Origin: Arthrobacter sp. UM1
Lineage (GTDB): Bacteria; Actinomycetota; Actinomycetes; Actinomycetales; Micrococcaceae
Assembly: GCF_020483305.1 (NCBI RefSeq)
Contig: NZ_JACWAB010000005.1
Coordinates: 1 to 64,000 of the forward strand
Length of the DNA: 64,000 bases
Reading direction: 5' to 3'
In this document: positions 45,462 to 54,606 of the stretch, in pieces
Layout of the letters: every line of letters starts with the position of its first letter
Numbering within the stretch: the first letter of the stretch is position 1
Notes under the pieces: generated by a model
What the model was told of the DNA's origin: nothing
Databases searched by the model: none
What the model saw: the letters and a program-made list of their open reading frames with translations, nothing else
Made by a program: the position numbers and the translations under genes

Positions 45462-45855
45462 GGGCCCTCGAAACGAGGGCGGGCAGCTGTCTAATGTCTA
45501 GTGGCTCCTGGCAGCTGTCACTCTCTGGCCGATGATGTACACGCGCCCGGACACCCAAACATGCGTGGGCCCGACAAGATGACCACCCAGGCACTCGATG
45601 GCCATGCTCTCCCCACAGAGAGGGCAAACGCGGACGAGGTGTGCGCAACAGCGGAGACATGAACAAGGTCCACACTTCTCACGCCGTGGGGAACTTCGCG
45701 ACTTGTCGTGTAGCGGCACCCTGAGCGCCATCCGAGGGCTAGCGGATTTACAGCATCGCAACCTCCCACTTTTCAAGTGCACGAAGATGAAACAGATCTG
45801 CGCGATGGTACGTACGTGAGCCCAGCGATCTTCTCGCCGCACAAGCCACTGCCCG

Positions 45856-45869
45856 GTTTCACGTGAAAC
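45856..45869. promoter_or_regulatory. parS site 2
   Basis: GTTTCACGTGAAAC, perfect core. Confidence 0.9.
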
Positions 45870-46188
45870 GGTGGTGACCCCGCGCAGATCGAAGGTCGTC
45901 TATGAGCGGTGACAGTTTGCCGTGCCCCTCGAGACGTCGTCACGCTGGCACATACGCCCAAAGAGGCGGGACCTGGCTTCACCAGAGTGTGTTCACTCTG
46001 CAACCCCGCGCGCCAGTAGACGGGGGGGGTGAGCTGCCCAGAAGCACCGCGCCATCATGTGAGCGAACGACTTCCATCCGGATGCAGGCTCCCCTCTCAG
46101 CCAAAGCCGCAGCTCCCGATGACCGCAGAGGGGAAGAGGACCAAGACCTGCTCCGATTCATCGAGAACAGTGCTAGTTACCGCAGGCG

Positions 46189-46202
46189 CTTTCACGTGGA
46201 AC
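46189..46202. promoter_or_regulatory. parS-like site 3 (degenerate)
   Basis: CTTTCACGTGGAAC; two bases differ from the core, one in each arm, so binding may be weaker. Confidence 0.6.
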
Positions 46203-46350
46203 GCACCCCTGTCATCTCAGCGCTACCGAACGCGATGATGGGGCACGTTGGATCACATCCAGCGCTAGGCCGAGTTCTACACAGCGCTATCCACACTGTT
46301 GACAACTGAAATAATGCGTACTCTCGATGGGCTTTATGGATAATGGTGAT

Positions 46351-46364
46351 GTTCTACGTGAAAC
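46351..46364. promoter_or_regulatory. parS-like site 4 (degenerate)
   Basis: GTTCTACGTGAAAC; right arm perfect, left arm changed at two positions, flanked by T and A as in the 16-base consensus. Confidence 0.55.
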
Positions 46365-46713
46365 ACATGACGCGGCCATGCTTCGAACAACGGATAAGCA
46401 ATAGCGTCCGGCATCGAGGCAGCAGACGAGGGCAACGGAGGACTCGACCGAGTCCCGACCAGGAGTCCAGTGTCCGCCACTAGAGCGACACAGGTGACTC
46501 TGGACATGCACAAGCTGCATGAGGCAGACAAGGCAAAGCACGCACGGCACTCACATACGCCGATTCGATGCCCGCCTTGCCTGCCGACAAAAACCCTGAG
46601 ACAGAGAGGTCAACGCCAGAACTCAGAGCGGCACTGGGGCGTTGCCCCATCGATGCACACCAGCGGTCCTTTTGTCCTCAAGCCCTTGATGACAGCGAAC
46701 CTACGAGACACGC

Positions 46714-46727
46714 GTTCCACGTGAAAC
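46714..46727. promoter_or_regulatory. parS site 5
   Basis: GTTCCACGTGAAAC; one change, at a position known to vary in bacterial parS sites. Confidence 0.8.
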
Positions 46728-46750
46728 ACAGTCACGGGCAGCTACACATA

Positions 46751-46786
46751 GAGAAAGGGCGACGCCTCCACAGAGAGGCGCCGCCC
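46751..46786 (-). terminator. terminator of parB
   Basis: A 12-bp stem with one G-T pair (46757-46768 with 46775-46786), loop of six, and TTTCTC on the minus strand, 17 bases after the parB stop. Confidence 0.85.
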
Positions 46787-46802
46787 AAGAGCGAAACCAG
46801 GA

Positions 46803-48479
46803 TCACTCGTGACTGATGATGTCCATGATTCGGTTCAGATCTTCGACCGATGCAAAGTCGATCTGGACCTTGCCCTTCCGCGCCCCCAGCGTGATTTTCA
46901 CATTGGTATCAAGGCGATCCGACAGCGAGTTCGCCAGGTAGTCGAGACGCTCGTGCCTCGGCGTCTCTCGCTTTGGCTTCTTGTTGGGATCCGGCTGACG
47001 CAACGCGTCCTGTTGTGCAACCAGTTCCTCTGTCGCGCGTACAGACAGTCCCTCGTTGACAATCCTCTGGGCCAGCTCAACAACCTGGGACGGATCGCGG
47101 ACACCGAGAAGGGCACGCGCGTGGCCGGCTGAGATGCTTCCAGCAGCAACCTTCAGCTGCACAATGGGCGGAAGCTTCATCAGCCGAATCGTGTTCGAAA
47201 TCTGAGGACGGGAACGGCCAATCCGCTGTGAAAGCTCCTCCTGCGTACATCCAAACTCGTTGAGCAACTGCTGGTATGCCGCGGCTTCTTCCAACGGGTT
47301 CAGCTGGCTCCTGTGAAGGTTTTCAAGGAGAGCATCACGGAGGAGATTGTCATCCGTCGTCCGGCGGATGATCGCGGGAATACGCTCCAGTCCTGCCTGC
47401 TGCGTCGCTCGCCAACGACGCTCACCCATCACCAGCTCGAAGTCGGCAGACCCCGATTCGTCAGGGCGGACGACGACAGGCTGAAGGATTCCAATCTCGC
47501 GAATCGAGTGGACGAGCTCGTCCATCTCCTCTTCATCGAAGTTCGAACGCGGCTGCTTGCTGTTCGGCCGGATCGAGGCAACTGGAATCTCTGCAAACGT
47601 CGTGCCCGGCACCGGCATCAGTTGCTCGTCTGTCCCCAGGTCAGCGTCTCCCGCCCCAGGAGCATGTTGCGCACTGTCCGATGCAGGCTTCGTCGTCTTG
47701 GACCGCTCACCGGCCACAGACGCTCCGTGAGCGTCCTCGGAGGACTGAGAGGACCCACGGGCGGGTCGTGCCTCTTGGGAGCTGTCCTGAGGGCCCTGAG
47801 AGGTCTGAGTAGTCGACCCGTCCGTCCGAGTCGACTCCGGCGCTAGCGTCTCCTCAGTTGCTCCCGCCTCCTGCGGACTACGCTGATTCTTCTTCCGTGC
47901 TGTAGGCGTCTGCTTGGAGACGCGTAGCCGGTCCAGATTGATTCCGCTAGAGCTAACCTCTTCGGCGGCCTCAATCTCCTCTTCGGAGCGGCCGGGTGTG
48001 AAGAAGAAGTCAACCGGTCGGCCAGCCCTGGAACGAGGGGTTCGCCCGCGCGTTTCACGTGAAACGGAACCGCCCCCTCGAGCGGCGTCCCGGCCCTCGG
48101 AGGTGGCCTGTTCATCCTTTTTCAGGTCAACAGCAGACATGGATTTGGTGGCCCCAACGTCGTCCATGGCCTTCTCGCCTTCACTAGGACTCGAGGAGTT
48201 CCCTTCGCCGCTCCTGCGAGACGGCTTCTTGGCCCGATTCGCCTGGCCCTTCGTCTTCGAGCCAGCTTCCGGCGATTCGTCTGAGCCGACGGAGGAAGCC
48301 GGTGACTGTCCTGCGGAGGCTGCCTTGGCCTTTTCGGCAGCTGCTCTGGAGATCCGATCCGCGGCAGCCATGGTCGATTCGCTTGGTGTGACTGTCTCTT
48401 CGTCACCAGCGACGCTTGCGCTGCTGGGGATCAGGGCCCCGAGCCCCCGTCCGAGACCACTACGACGGCGTTCACTCAT
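46803..48479 (-). CDS. parB: chromosome partitioning protein ParB, enlarged
   Basis: 558 aa from ATG 48479 ([18 protein letters not shown]), with GGAG upstream; the ORF to 48515 would read through a parS site. GRGLGALI is the ParA-contacting N-terminal motif. Residues about 25-270 are a low-complexity Ser/Glu/Ala/Lys-rich insertion. The ParB/Srx CTPase domain follows ([53 protein letters not shown]), then the helix-turn-helix ([20 protein letters not shown]) and the C-terminal dimer domain. Most ParB proteins are near 300-400 aa. It loads on parS as a CTP-driven clamp. A parS site lies within the insertion and another just before the ribosome site. Confidence 0.95.
   Translation of the reverse strand: MSERRRSGLGRGLGALIPSSASVAGDEETVTPSESTMAAADRISRAAAEKAKAASAGQSPASSVGSDESPEAGSKTKGQANRAKKPSRRSGEGNSSSPSEGEKAMDDVGATKSMSAVDLKKDEQATSEGRDAARGGGSVSRETRGRTPRSRAGRPVDFFFTPGRSEEEIEAAEEVSSSGINLDRLRVSKQTPTARKKNQRSPQEAGATEETLAPESTRTDGSTTQTSQGPQDSSQEARPARGSSQSSEDAHGASVAGERSKTTKPASDSAQHAPGAGDADLGTDEQLMPVPGTTFAEIPVASIRPNSKQPRSNFDEEEMDELVHSIREIGILQPVVVRPDESGSADFELVMGERRWRATQQAGLERIPAIIRRTTDDNLLRDALLENLHRSQLNPLEEAAAYQQLLNEFGCTQEELSQRIGRSRPQISNTIRLMKLPPIVQLKVAAGSISAGHARALLGVRDPSQVVELAQRIVNEGLSVRATEELVAQQDALRQPDPNKKPKRETPRHERLDYLANSLSDRLDTNVKITLGARKGKVQIDFASVEDLNRIMDIISHE
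48052..48065. promoter_or_regulatory. parS site 6 (inside parB)
   Basis: GTTTCACGTGAAAC, perfect core, in the parB coding region, where it encodes Val-Ser-Arg-Glu-Thr. Confidence 0.9.
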
Positions 48480-48495
48480 GAAGATCACTCCAGCT

Positions 48496-48509
48496 GTTTC
48501 ACGTGAAAC
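48496..48509. promoter_or_regulatory. parS site 7 (parB leader)
   Basis: Perfect core, 17 bases before the parB start. ParB binding here could repress parB. Confidence 0.9.
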
Positions 48510-48938
48510 GGACACACGTGTCCGTGAAGGAAGTCGTTAATCATTTTAGGGCCTCTTTGGGCGACGTGGGCGCGAAGCGAACGCTCTGTGGACAACCTAG
48601 GGCAGGCGTCTCTCCGGATTGCAACCTAAGTGACTAGCTGCGTGCTTATTCATCCACCTGGAAATTTGTAGGGGGTCAATGCCCAGCTCAACGTCATGCT
48701 CCTTTCGCTCGGAGAAGGTCCACTTCAGGTGCGGCAGCGCATCTACTGCAAGGGCCGTTCAGACTCCGCTCCTCTGGCGACACAGCTATGAGGTCGGGAC
48801 TCGGGCGACGATGACGGATTCCTACGCTACGCAGGCTCGAGGTATGGATGCTATCCAGATCTCCTACTTCACTGCACTGTGCCGGCATCCTCCTGGTTCC
48901 TGTCCTCATGGGCTACTCGACCTGGCAGTACAGCGCGT

Positions 48939-48952
48939 GTTTCACGTGAAAC
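48939..48952. promoter_or_regulatory. parS site 8
   Basis: Perfect core, preceded by T. Confidence 0.9.
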
Positions 48953-49572
48953 GTCGTCCTGCACCTCAGCCCCCTGCTCGTATGAACTCTCTTCTGCCGA
49001 TCCCCAGTAGGTGCGACACCTCCTGGGCATGCGAGAGACCGCTCTCGGGTTCGACAAGTTCCCTCCCAGTCGCCGCGACAACGATTCCCTACGTTGTAGC
49101 TTCAGCAATTTGAGCTGTCGTAGAGACTCGACACAGCGGATTCAGTAAGAGGACCGCGCTTCTAAGGGTGATTGTCGCTCACTGCGTGCGCCTGAGTGCT
49201 GCACTCAGAAACTCCTATCTTCAAGCGCCTTTGGCCGGCGGCCAGAGGGTCGTTTGCTCCTCAGCTGCGGCTTTGAACTGAGAACGTGCCTTCGGGTGGG
49301 CATAGCTTTGGCATCGGTGAGTGAATGTCTTCCGGACCCTCTCCTCTTGTCCAGCTGGAGGGCCGGGTTTTCTATCCGTCACCAGAGCGGCGCGATGACC
49401 CGGCATGAGTTCCTCCGGACCTATACGCGCCTCCGCCTGCTATCCAGGCTCAGCCACGTTGCCGCGGTTCTCAGGACCGAGCTGACGTATGCCTCTACTC
49501 GACACTGTCGCGCTAGAGCGCGAAGGGGAATAGTCGCCGCCCACCTTCGGCACCCGTTGTGATCACTTCGGC

Positions 49573-49586
49573 GTTTCACGTGGAAC
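49573..49586. promoter_or_regulatory. parS-like site 9
   Basis: GTTTCACGTGGAAC; one change from the core. Confidence 0.8.
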
Positions 49587-49607
49587 GCCGTCCTCGGTCC
49601 AGGCAAC

Positions 49608-49621
49608 GTTTCACGTGAAAC
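49608..49621. promoter_or_regulatory. parS site 10
   Basis: Perfect core, only 21 bases from site 9, making a close pair. Confidence 0.9.
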
Positions 49622-49993
49622 GCTGCCAGTGAAGCAGAAGATTGGTTCGTTCAGTGGCACAGTCTGGAGAAGACCAACTTAGTTGGGTTGCCAATCATCC
49701 CGGGATGCCCCGAAATTGAGCAAACAGACCTCCTACCCAGCCACTGAGGAGTCACATCAGATCGACGAAGCCTCTCCAAGACCCTCGCGGACAGCTATGA
49801 CGACCGGGCTACGCTCCACACGACGCCAGCACGCTCGATGCGCCGCACACTGTTCTCGCACAAGCGGAGTCAACCGCGGGCTCACACATGCAACCCTGCA
49901 GACCTGGGCAACGTGGAAAGGGACTCGTATATGTGTTTGCCTGCTCGTCGCCTGTTGGCCGGCCCCCACCTCCCCCAGGGGAGAACGAGCATT

Positions 49994-50896
49994 CTAAGCC
50001 GGCCGCTTCGCGCCCTTCTTGGCGATTTCCGCGGCGGCCTCCTGGTAGGAGAGAGCACCCGTAGAGCTGGGGTCATACGAGATCACCGTCTGCTGATAGC
50101 TCGGCGCCTCTGAGATGCGTACGGAGCGAGGCACAACAGCCTGCAAGACCTCATTAGGGAAGTGTTCACGCACTTCTTGCGCCACCTGGGCCGCCAGGTT
50201 GGTTCGGCCGTCGTACATCGTCAGCAGAATCGTAGACACGACGAGCTCTGCATTCAGATGCTTTTGGATCATGGCGATGTTGTTGAGCAGCTGGCTCAGT
50301 CCCTCGAGGGCGTAGTACTCGCACTGAATGGGGATGAGCACCTCTCGTGCGGCCACGAAGGCGTTCACCGTGAGAAGGCCAAGGCTCGGGGGGCAGTCGA
50401 TGAAGATGTAGTCAAGCCGCGGGAGCCCCTGCTCTTCCCGGTACTCGGCATACTGATCGATTGCTCGCCGAAGACGCTGCTCTCGTGCCACGAGGGACAC
50501 CAGTTCGATCTCCGCTCCCGCAAGATGGATCGTTGCCGGGGCGCACACGAGCGACTCGAGATCCGGGCACTGTTGGACCACGTCGGCCAATGGCATGTCG
50601 TCAATCAGAACGTCGTAGATGCTGTCCACGTCGGCATGGTGCTCGATGCCCAAGGCCGTCGATGCGTTGCCCTGCGGGTCAATGTCCACCACCATGACGT
50701 TCATGCCGGCCTTGGCCAGGGCAGCCGCGATGTTCACGGTCGTCGTCGTCTTGCCGACACCGCCCTTCTGGTTGCTGATGGTGAAGACACGGGTGTTCTC
50801 CGGCTTGGGCACCGGCTGCCCCATGAGCTTCTTCCTCCGCTTGTTCTCACTGGCGAGCTGCCGTGCAAGGGGAGTCGAATCGTCCATCGCTTCCAT
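49994..50896 (-). CDS. parA: chromosome partitioning ATPase ParA
   Basis: 300 aa. Deviant Walker A in SNQKGGVGKTTTTVNIAAAL (about 42-61), VVDIDPQGNASTALGI and YIFIDCPPSLGLLTVNA, and SYDPSSTGALSYQEAA at the C-terminus. It forms ATP-dependent gradients that move ParB-parS complexes. The first ATG (MEAMDDSTPL) is used; an internal ATG three codons on is possible. It stands about 1.5 kb from parB. Confidence 0.95.
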   Translation of the reverse strand: MEAMDDSTPLARQLASENKRRKKLMGQPVPKPENTRVFTISNQKGGVGKTTTTVNIAAALAKAGMNVMVVDIDPQGNASTALGIEHHADVDSIYDVLIDDMPLADVVQQCPDLESLVCAPATIHLAGAEIELVSLVAREQRLRRAIDQYAEYREEQGLPRLDYIFIDCPPSLGLLTVNAFVAAREVLIPIQCEYYALEGLSQLLNNIAMIQKHLNAELVVSTILLTMYDGRTNLAAQVAQEVREHFPNEVLQAVVPRSVRISEAPSYQQTVISYDPSSTGALSYQEAAAEIAKKGAKRPA

Positions 50897-51198
50897 GAAT
50901 TCCTATGCCTTCCATTCAGGCGTGAGAGCAGAGTCGTCGTCGCCCACCCATGTTTCACGTGAAACATGCGATGTACGACGGCGCCTCAACTCCCTTTGGT
51001 TGATAAAGCCGCAATGCACCCACACAAGGGGATGCACGGCTCAATGCGCTCCTTCAAGCCTAACGTGTCGGGTGCATGCGCTCCGCTTCGCGCTTCCAGC
51101 TGTGGACAGCTGGGGCGGACCGCGTCCAGCGTGCACCATCCGACCGACCCGCCGCCCACCGAAGCGGCCCTCCAATGAGGCCCCTTCCGCCGAAGAGG
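50897..51198. other. spacer between rsmG and parA with parS site 11
   Basis: No gene seen. Contains the parA leader and a perfect extended parS palindrome. Confidence 0.5.
50952..50965. promoter_or_regulatory. parS site 11 (best match)
   Basis: Perfect core inside a 20-base palindrome (50949-50968), and it matches the full TGTTTCACGTGAAACA consensus. It lies 55 bases before the parA start. Confidence 0.93.
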
Positions 51199-51876
51199 CT
51201 ACTCCGCCGGAGCGCTGTCCTCCGCTGCGGCGGTCCCGAGGTCGATCTGCACGATCGTCGTCGGCTCGGCGAGGAGCTCGTCTCCCACCGTGTAGACGCG
51301 TGGGTTCCGGCCCTTGAGCTTCTTGATGTTCTTCCGCGCCTTCTCGATCTCCTCGGCGGCGCTGCGCCCCTTGAGCGCCAGGAGCGATCCGTTCCCGTGC
51401 AGGAGAGGCAGAGTCAGATTCACGAGGTTGGCCAGGGCGGAGACGGCCCGCGCTGTCACGATGTCCGCGTTCACGGATTCGAAGAACTGCTCGCTCCGGC
51501 CCCGCATCACGGTGACGTTCTCCAGCCCGAGATCGTCGATGACCTCCTGCAGCCAGATGCAGCGGCGCTCCAGAGGTTCGATGAGGACAAAGGAGACGTC
51601 CGGCCGGGCGATCGCCAGAGCCAGTCCCGGAAGGCCCGCCCCGGAGCCGACGTCCGCCACGGTCTTCCCCGCGGGCAGACACGGCCCGAGCGCCGCGCAG
51701 TTGAGGACGTGGCGCTCCCACAGACGGGGAACCTCGCGCGGGCCGATGAGACCCCGCTCGATCCCGGACGTCGCCAGGTGCTCCACATACACACGCGCCA
51801 GGTCCAGCTGTTCGCCGAAAAGCGCCTCGGCGGCGGCGGTCAGCTCCTCCGGAAGCGGTGCGTGCTCCGCGTTCAC
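51199..51876 (-). CDS. rsmG: 16S rRNA (guanine527-N7)-methyltransferase
   Basis: 225 aa from GTG 51876, eight bases after the khpB stop; the long upstream frame is antisense-like. VADVGSGAGLPGLALAIARP is the SAM-binding motif, and ERHVLNCAAL and TARAVSALANLVNLTLPLL are RsmG signatures. Conserved position between khpB and parA. Confidence 0.94.
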   Translation of the reverse strand: MNAEHAPLPEELTAAAEALFGEQLDLARVYVEHLATSGIERGLIGPREVPRLWERHVLNCAALGPCLPAGKTVADVGSGAGLPGLALAIARPDVSFVLIEPLERRCIWLQEVIDDLGLENVTVMRGRSEQFFESVNADIVTARAVSALANLVNLTLPLLHGNGSLLALKGRSAAEEIEKARKNIKKLKGRNPRVYTVGDELLAEPTTIVQIDLGTAAAEDSAPAE

Positions 51877-51884
51877 GCCAGGCC

Positions 51885-52427
51885 TCAGCTCGGCAGGACG
51901 ACGACGTGGCGCTTGGAGCCCTCGCCCTCGGACTCGCTCGTCAGGCCGGCTTCGGCCACGACGTCGTGCACCTGCTTGCGCTCGTAGGGGGACATCGGGT
52001 CCAGAGCCACGGACTCGCCGGACTCCTTGACCTCGGCGATCGCCTTCTCTGCGAGCTTCTTGAGCCGTCCGCCCTGCTCCGCGCGGTGTCCGGCGATGTC
52101 CAGGATGAGGCGCGATCGCTCGCCCGTCTCGGCCAGGACGGCCAGTCGGGTCAGCTCCTGGAGCGCGTCGAGCACCTCGCCGTCCCGGCCCACGAGGGAA
52201 TCCAGGGCGTGGTCCTCCTCCGCCACCACGGAGAGATAGGTGCGGCCGTTGCGGACCTCGATGTCGATGTCGCCGTCGAAATCGCCGATGTCGAGGAGCT
52301 CCTCGAGGTAGTCCGCGGCGATCTCGCCCTCGTCGACCGCCTCTTCCTCGGCCTCGAACTCCACGGCGTCCTGGGCCTCGGGGGCCTCGTCGTCGAGCAC
52401 TTCGTTCGGAGTGGAGGTCTCGCTCAC
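51885..52427 (-). CDS. khpB: RNA-binding protein KhpB (Jag), KH and R3H domains
   Basis: 180 aa from GTG 52427, whose GTGA overlaps the yidC stop. An acidic N-terminus of about 35 residues is followed by a KH domain (LVGRDGEVLDALQELTRLAV) and an R3H domain (LDPMSPYERKQVHDVV). Jag family proteins bind RNA and affect cell division or wall growth; the location after yidC is conserved. Confidence 0.92.
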   Translation of the reverse strand: MSETSTPNEVLDDEAPEAQDAVEFEAEEEAVDEGEIAADYLEELLDIGDFDGDIDIEVRNGRTYLSVVAEEDHALDSLVGRDGEVLDALQELTRLAVLAETGERSRLILDIAGHRAEQGGRLKKLAEKAIAEVKESGESVALDPMSPYERKQVHDVVAEAGLTSESEGEGSKRHVVVLPS

Positions 52428-53401
52428 TTCTTCTTCCTGTTCTTTCGGACCGGCTGGTTGCGCACGGGCTTCGGCGCCGGCTCCTCGGCGCCGGCCGCAG
52501 CCTCGCCGTCGCGGTTCTTCGGCGTGCCGAGCAGGACCTTCTCCGGAAGGCCCTTGCGCTTGCGGCGCTCGGCCAGCTCACGGGCCGCCTGGGAGCCCGG
52601 GGTGGGCATCCGGCGGATGACGTACCACTGCTGCACCATGGTCCAGAGGTTGGTCACGGTCCAGTAGATGAGGAGCGCGATGGGGAAGTTGATGCCGCCC
52701 ACGCCGAACACGACCGGGAGCACGTACAGAAGCATCTGCTGCTGCCGCATGAAGGGGCTGTTGAGCGCCTCCGCCGTCATGTTCTTCGACATGATCTGCT
52801 TCTGCGTGTAGAACTGCGTCGCGATCATCGCGAGGATCATGAGGATCGAGAGGACGACGACGGACACGCGGTTGTCGCCCGGCTGCGGGTGCAGCAGCGC
52901 GGAGGAGAGGAACGCGTCGAAGATCTTGGAGTCGTCGAACTGGCGGACCTGCTCCGGGTTGAGCAGGAAGATGGCGTGGCCCGCGTCGCGGCTCTTCGAG
53001 ACAGAGTTGAGCACCTGGAACAGGGCGAAGAAGAACGGCATCTGGATGATGAGGGGCAGGCACGCCGCGAAGGGGTTGGTGCCGTGCTCCTTGTAGAGCG
53101 CCATCTGCTCCTCCGCCATGCGCTGGCGGGAGACCTGGTCCGTCTTGCCCTTGTACTTGGCCTGGAGCTTGACGATGTCCGGCTGCATCGCCTGCATGCC
53201 GCGCTGGGCCTTGATCTGGTAGAAGAACACCGGGATCAGCAGCGCGCGGATGACCAGCACGAGGCCGATGACGGCCAGCGCCCACGTCCATCCGTTCGAG
53301 GGATCCATCCCCAGCTTGGTCAGCCCCTCGTGGAACACCCACAGGATGGCCGACACAAGCCACTTGAACGGGGCCAGGATCGTGTCGAAGAAGTTGCCCA
53401 T
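52424..53401 (-). CDS. yidC: membrane protein insertase YidC
   Basis: 325 aa, the short Gram-positive form. WLVSAILWVFHEGLTKLG begins the first helix region; AQRGMQAMQPDIVKLQAKYK is the cytoplasmic hairpin, NPFAACLPLIIQMPFFFALF the conserved core, and the tail is basic (RNQPVRKNRKKK). It inserts membrane proteins alone or with SecYEG. Confidence 0.96.
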   Translation of the reverse strand: MGNFFDTILAPFKWLVSAILWVFHEGLTKLGMDPSNGWTWALAVIGLVLVIRALLIPVFFYQIKAQRGMQAMQPDIVKLQAKYKGKTDQVSRQRMAEEQMALYKEHGTNPFAACLPLIIQMPFFFALFQVLNSVSKSRDAGHAIFLLNPEQVRQFDDSKIFDAFLSSALLHPQPGDNRVSVVVLSILMILAMIATQFYTQKQIMSKNMTAEALNSPFMRQQQMLLYVLPVVFGVGGINFPIALLIYWTVTNLWTMVQQWYVIRRMPTPGSQAARELAERRKRKGLPEKVLLGTPKNRDGEAAAGAEEPAPKPVRNQPVRKNRKKK

Positions 53402-53767
53402 TTATTGCTCCTTGGCGGCCGCAGGGCCGTCGATGTAGTCATCAGTCCGCGCGTGATTGAGGACCAGAATGCGGGGAAGATTCTCGGGGGACCACCGGCG
53501 CGAGCCCGGCGGAACGTGGTCCACGCCGCCGGAGTTGAAGGGATTGCACCGCAGCACCCGCCAGACGGACATCCCGGTTCCCTTGACCGCGCCGTGGACG
53601 GTCACTGCCTCCAAAGCATAGGCGGTGCAGCTGGGATAGAAGCGGCAGACCTGGCCGTAGAGGGGTGAGATGAGCAGCCGGTAGAGCTTGAGCGCTCCGA
53701 TGAGCACGAGGCGCGGGATGTCGACGACGAACGCCGCGGCCCGGCGCACAGCCTGCCCGGCCGTCAT
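53402..53767 (-). CDS. yidD: membrane protein insertion efficiency factor YidD
   Basis: 121 aa. LYRLLISPLYGQVCRFYPSC and YALEAVTVHGAVKG are the YidD motif with two conserved Cys; RVLRCNPFNSGGVDHVP follows. It lies in the fixed rpmH-rnpA-yidD-yidC order. Its ATG overlaps the rnpA stop as ATGA. It assists YidC-dependent insertion. Confidence 0.95.
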   Translation of the reverse strand: MTAGQAVRRAAAFVVDIPRLVLIGALKLYRLLISPLYGQVCRFYPSCTAYALEAVTVHGAVKGTGMSVWRVLRCNPFNSGGVDHVPPGSRRWSPENLPRILVLNHARTDDYIDGPAAAKEQ

Positions 53768-54129
53768 CGCCGCCCCCGGCGGCGCTCCGCCTTGGAGACA
53801 GCGCCGCGGAGCATCCGCTCGAAGTCTGCGGCGAGCTCCTCGAAGGTGAGCCCGGCGGCCGGCGGCAGGGCCCGCACCACGAGGCTCGCCCCCGCGGGGC
53901 GCTCCGCCACGAAACCGGCGGCCTTCTCCCGGAGGCGCCGCTTGACGCGGTTCCGGGTGACGGCGTTGCCCACCTTCTTGGAGACGAGGAAGCCGACGGT
54001 GCTCGGGGCCTCGCCGTCCGGGAGATCGGCCAGAAAAACGACTAAGTTCCGGCCCCCGAAGCGGGCGCCGGAACGTAGTGCGAAGCCGAACTCTGACGAG
54101 GTCCGGACTCGGTGCTGCCGCGGAAGCAC
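53764..54129 (-). CDS. rnpA: ribonuclease P protein component
   Basis: 121 aa. LPRQHRVRTSSEFGFALRSG at the start, then FLVSKKVGNAVTRNRVKRRL, the RNR signature that contacts RNase P RNA. It is needed for tRNA 5' processing. Downstream of rpmH as expected. Confidence 0.95.
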   Translation of the reverse strand: MLPRQHRVRTSSEFGFALRSGARFGGRNLVVFLADLPDGEAPSTVGFLVSKKVGNAVTRNRVKRRLREKAAGFVAERPAGASLVVRALPPAAGLTFEELAADFERMLRGAVSKAERRRGRR

Positions 54130-54186
54130 GTCAGAGCCGCGCTGTGCCCGATTGGCTCACGCTGTCCCCGACTGGCTCAGCAGGGC

Positions 54187-54324
54187 TCAGGCAGAGAGGG
54201 CTGCGCGGCCCTTGCTGCGGCGGCCGGCGAGGATGGCGCGGCCTGCACGGGTGCGCATGCGAAGACGGAAGCCGTGCTTCTTGGCACGACGGCGGTTGTT
54301 CGGCTGAAAAGTCCGCTTGCTCAC
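54187..54324 (-). CDS. rpmH: 50S ribosomal protein L34
   Basis: 45 aa from GTG 54324 to TGA 54187-54189. The protein starts [20 protein letters not shown] and contains [17 protein letters not shown], an unmistakable L34. It opens the leftward operon through rsmG and is divergent from dnaA. Confidence 0.97.
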   Translation of the reverse strand: MSKRTFQPNNRRRAKKHGFRLRMRTRAGRAILAGRRSKGRAALSA

Positions 54325-54510
54325 GGTGATTCTCCAAAGACTGGTGGAATGGGGCCACTCGCCCGCCAGACGGGGGAAGGGCGCTCATTGCTCGGCCTTC
54401 AGCACACGGCAGACGCGACGGTGCGCAAAAGACACATAGGACTGAACAACATTAGGCGGGACGGGTCGGGCCGGTCAAATCCGCCACGCCGTCGGCAGGC
54501 ATGATGCCAC

Positions 54511-54561
54511 TTGCCCACAAGTGGGGACAACTGTGCACAACCCTGTGGACAGCCCTATACT
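54511..54561 (+). promoter_or_regulatory. dnaA promoter with DnaA boxes
   Basis: A good -10 box, TATACT (54556-54561), with DnaA-like boxes at 54511-54519, 54532-54540 and 54544-54552 directly upstream. The boxes would cover the -35 region, which fits dnaA autoregulation. Confidence 0.65.
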
Positions 54562-54606
54562 GGGAAGTCCGACCCCGGCCCGATCCCGACGCTCCAAGGA
54601 CTGCCC

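Larger units (their letters stand above)
45349..46802. other. gene-poor stretch with parS sites between trxA and parB
   Basis: About 1.45 kb with lower GC than the flanks. It holds the trxA terminator, five parS-like sites and the parB terminator. Mycobacteria have a cwlM amidase gene in this position; none is seen here. One minus-strand frame (45498-45842) has a Cys-rich part, SCLRC then VCPLCGE, that looks like a zinc ribbon, but I cannot support it as a gene. Confidence 0.6.
48480..49993. other. gene-poor stretch with parS sites between parA and parB
   Basis: About 1.5 kb without convincing coding sequence, containing parS sites 7-10. Usually parA and parB are adjacent or overlap, so this separation is unusual. 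Short open frames here lack ribosome sites and protein-like composition. A hairpin with 7-bp outer arms (49942-49948 with 49985-49991) may end the parA transcript. Confidence 0.6.

Noticed and set aside
48679-49997. Short plus- and minus-strand frames in the parA-parB spacer
   Set aside because: No ribosome sites, no family resemblance and erratic codon use.
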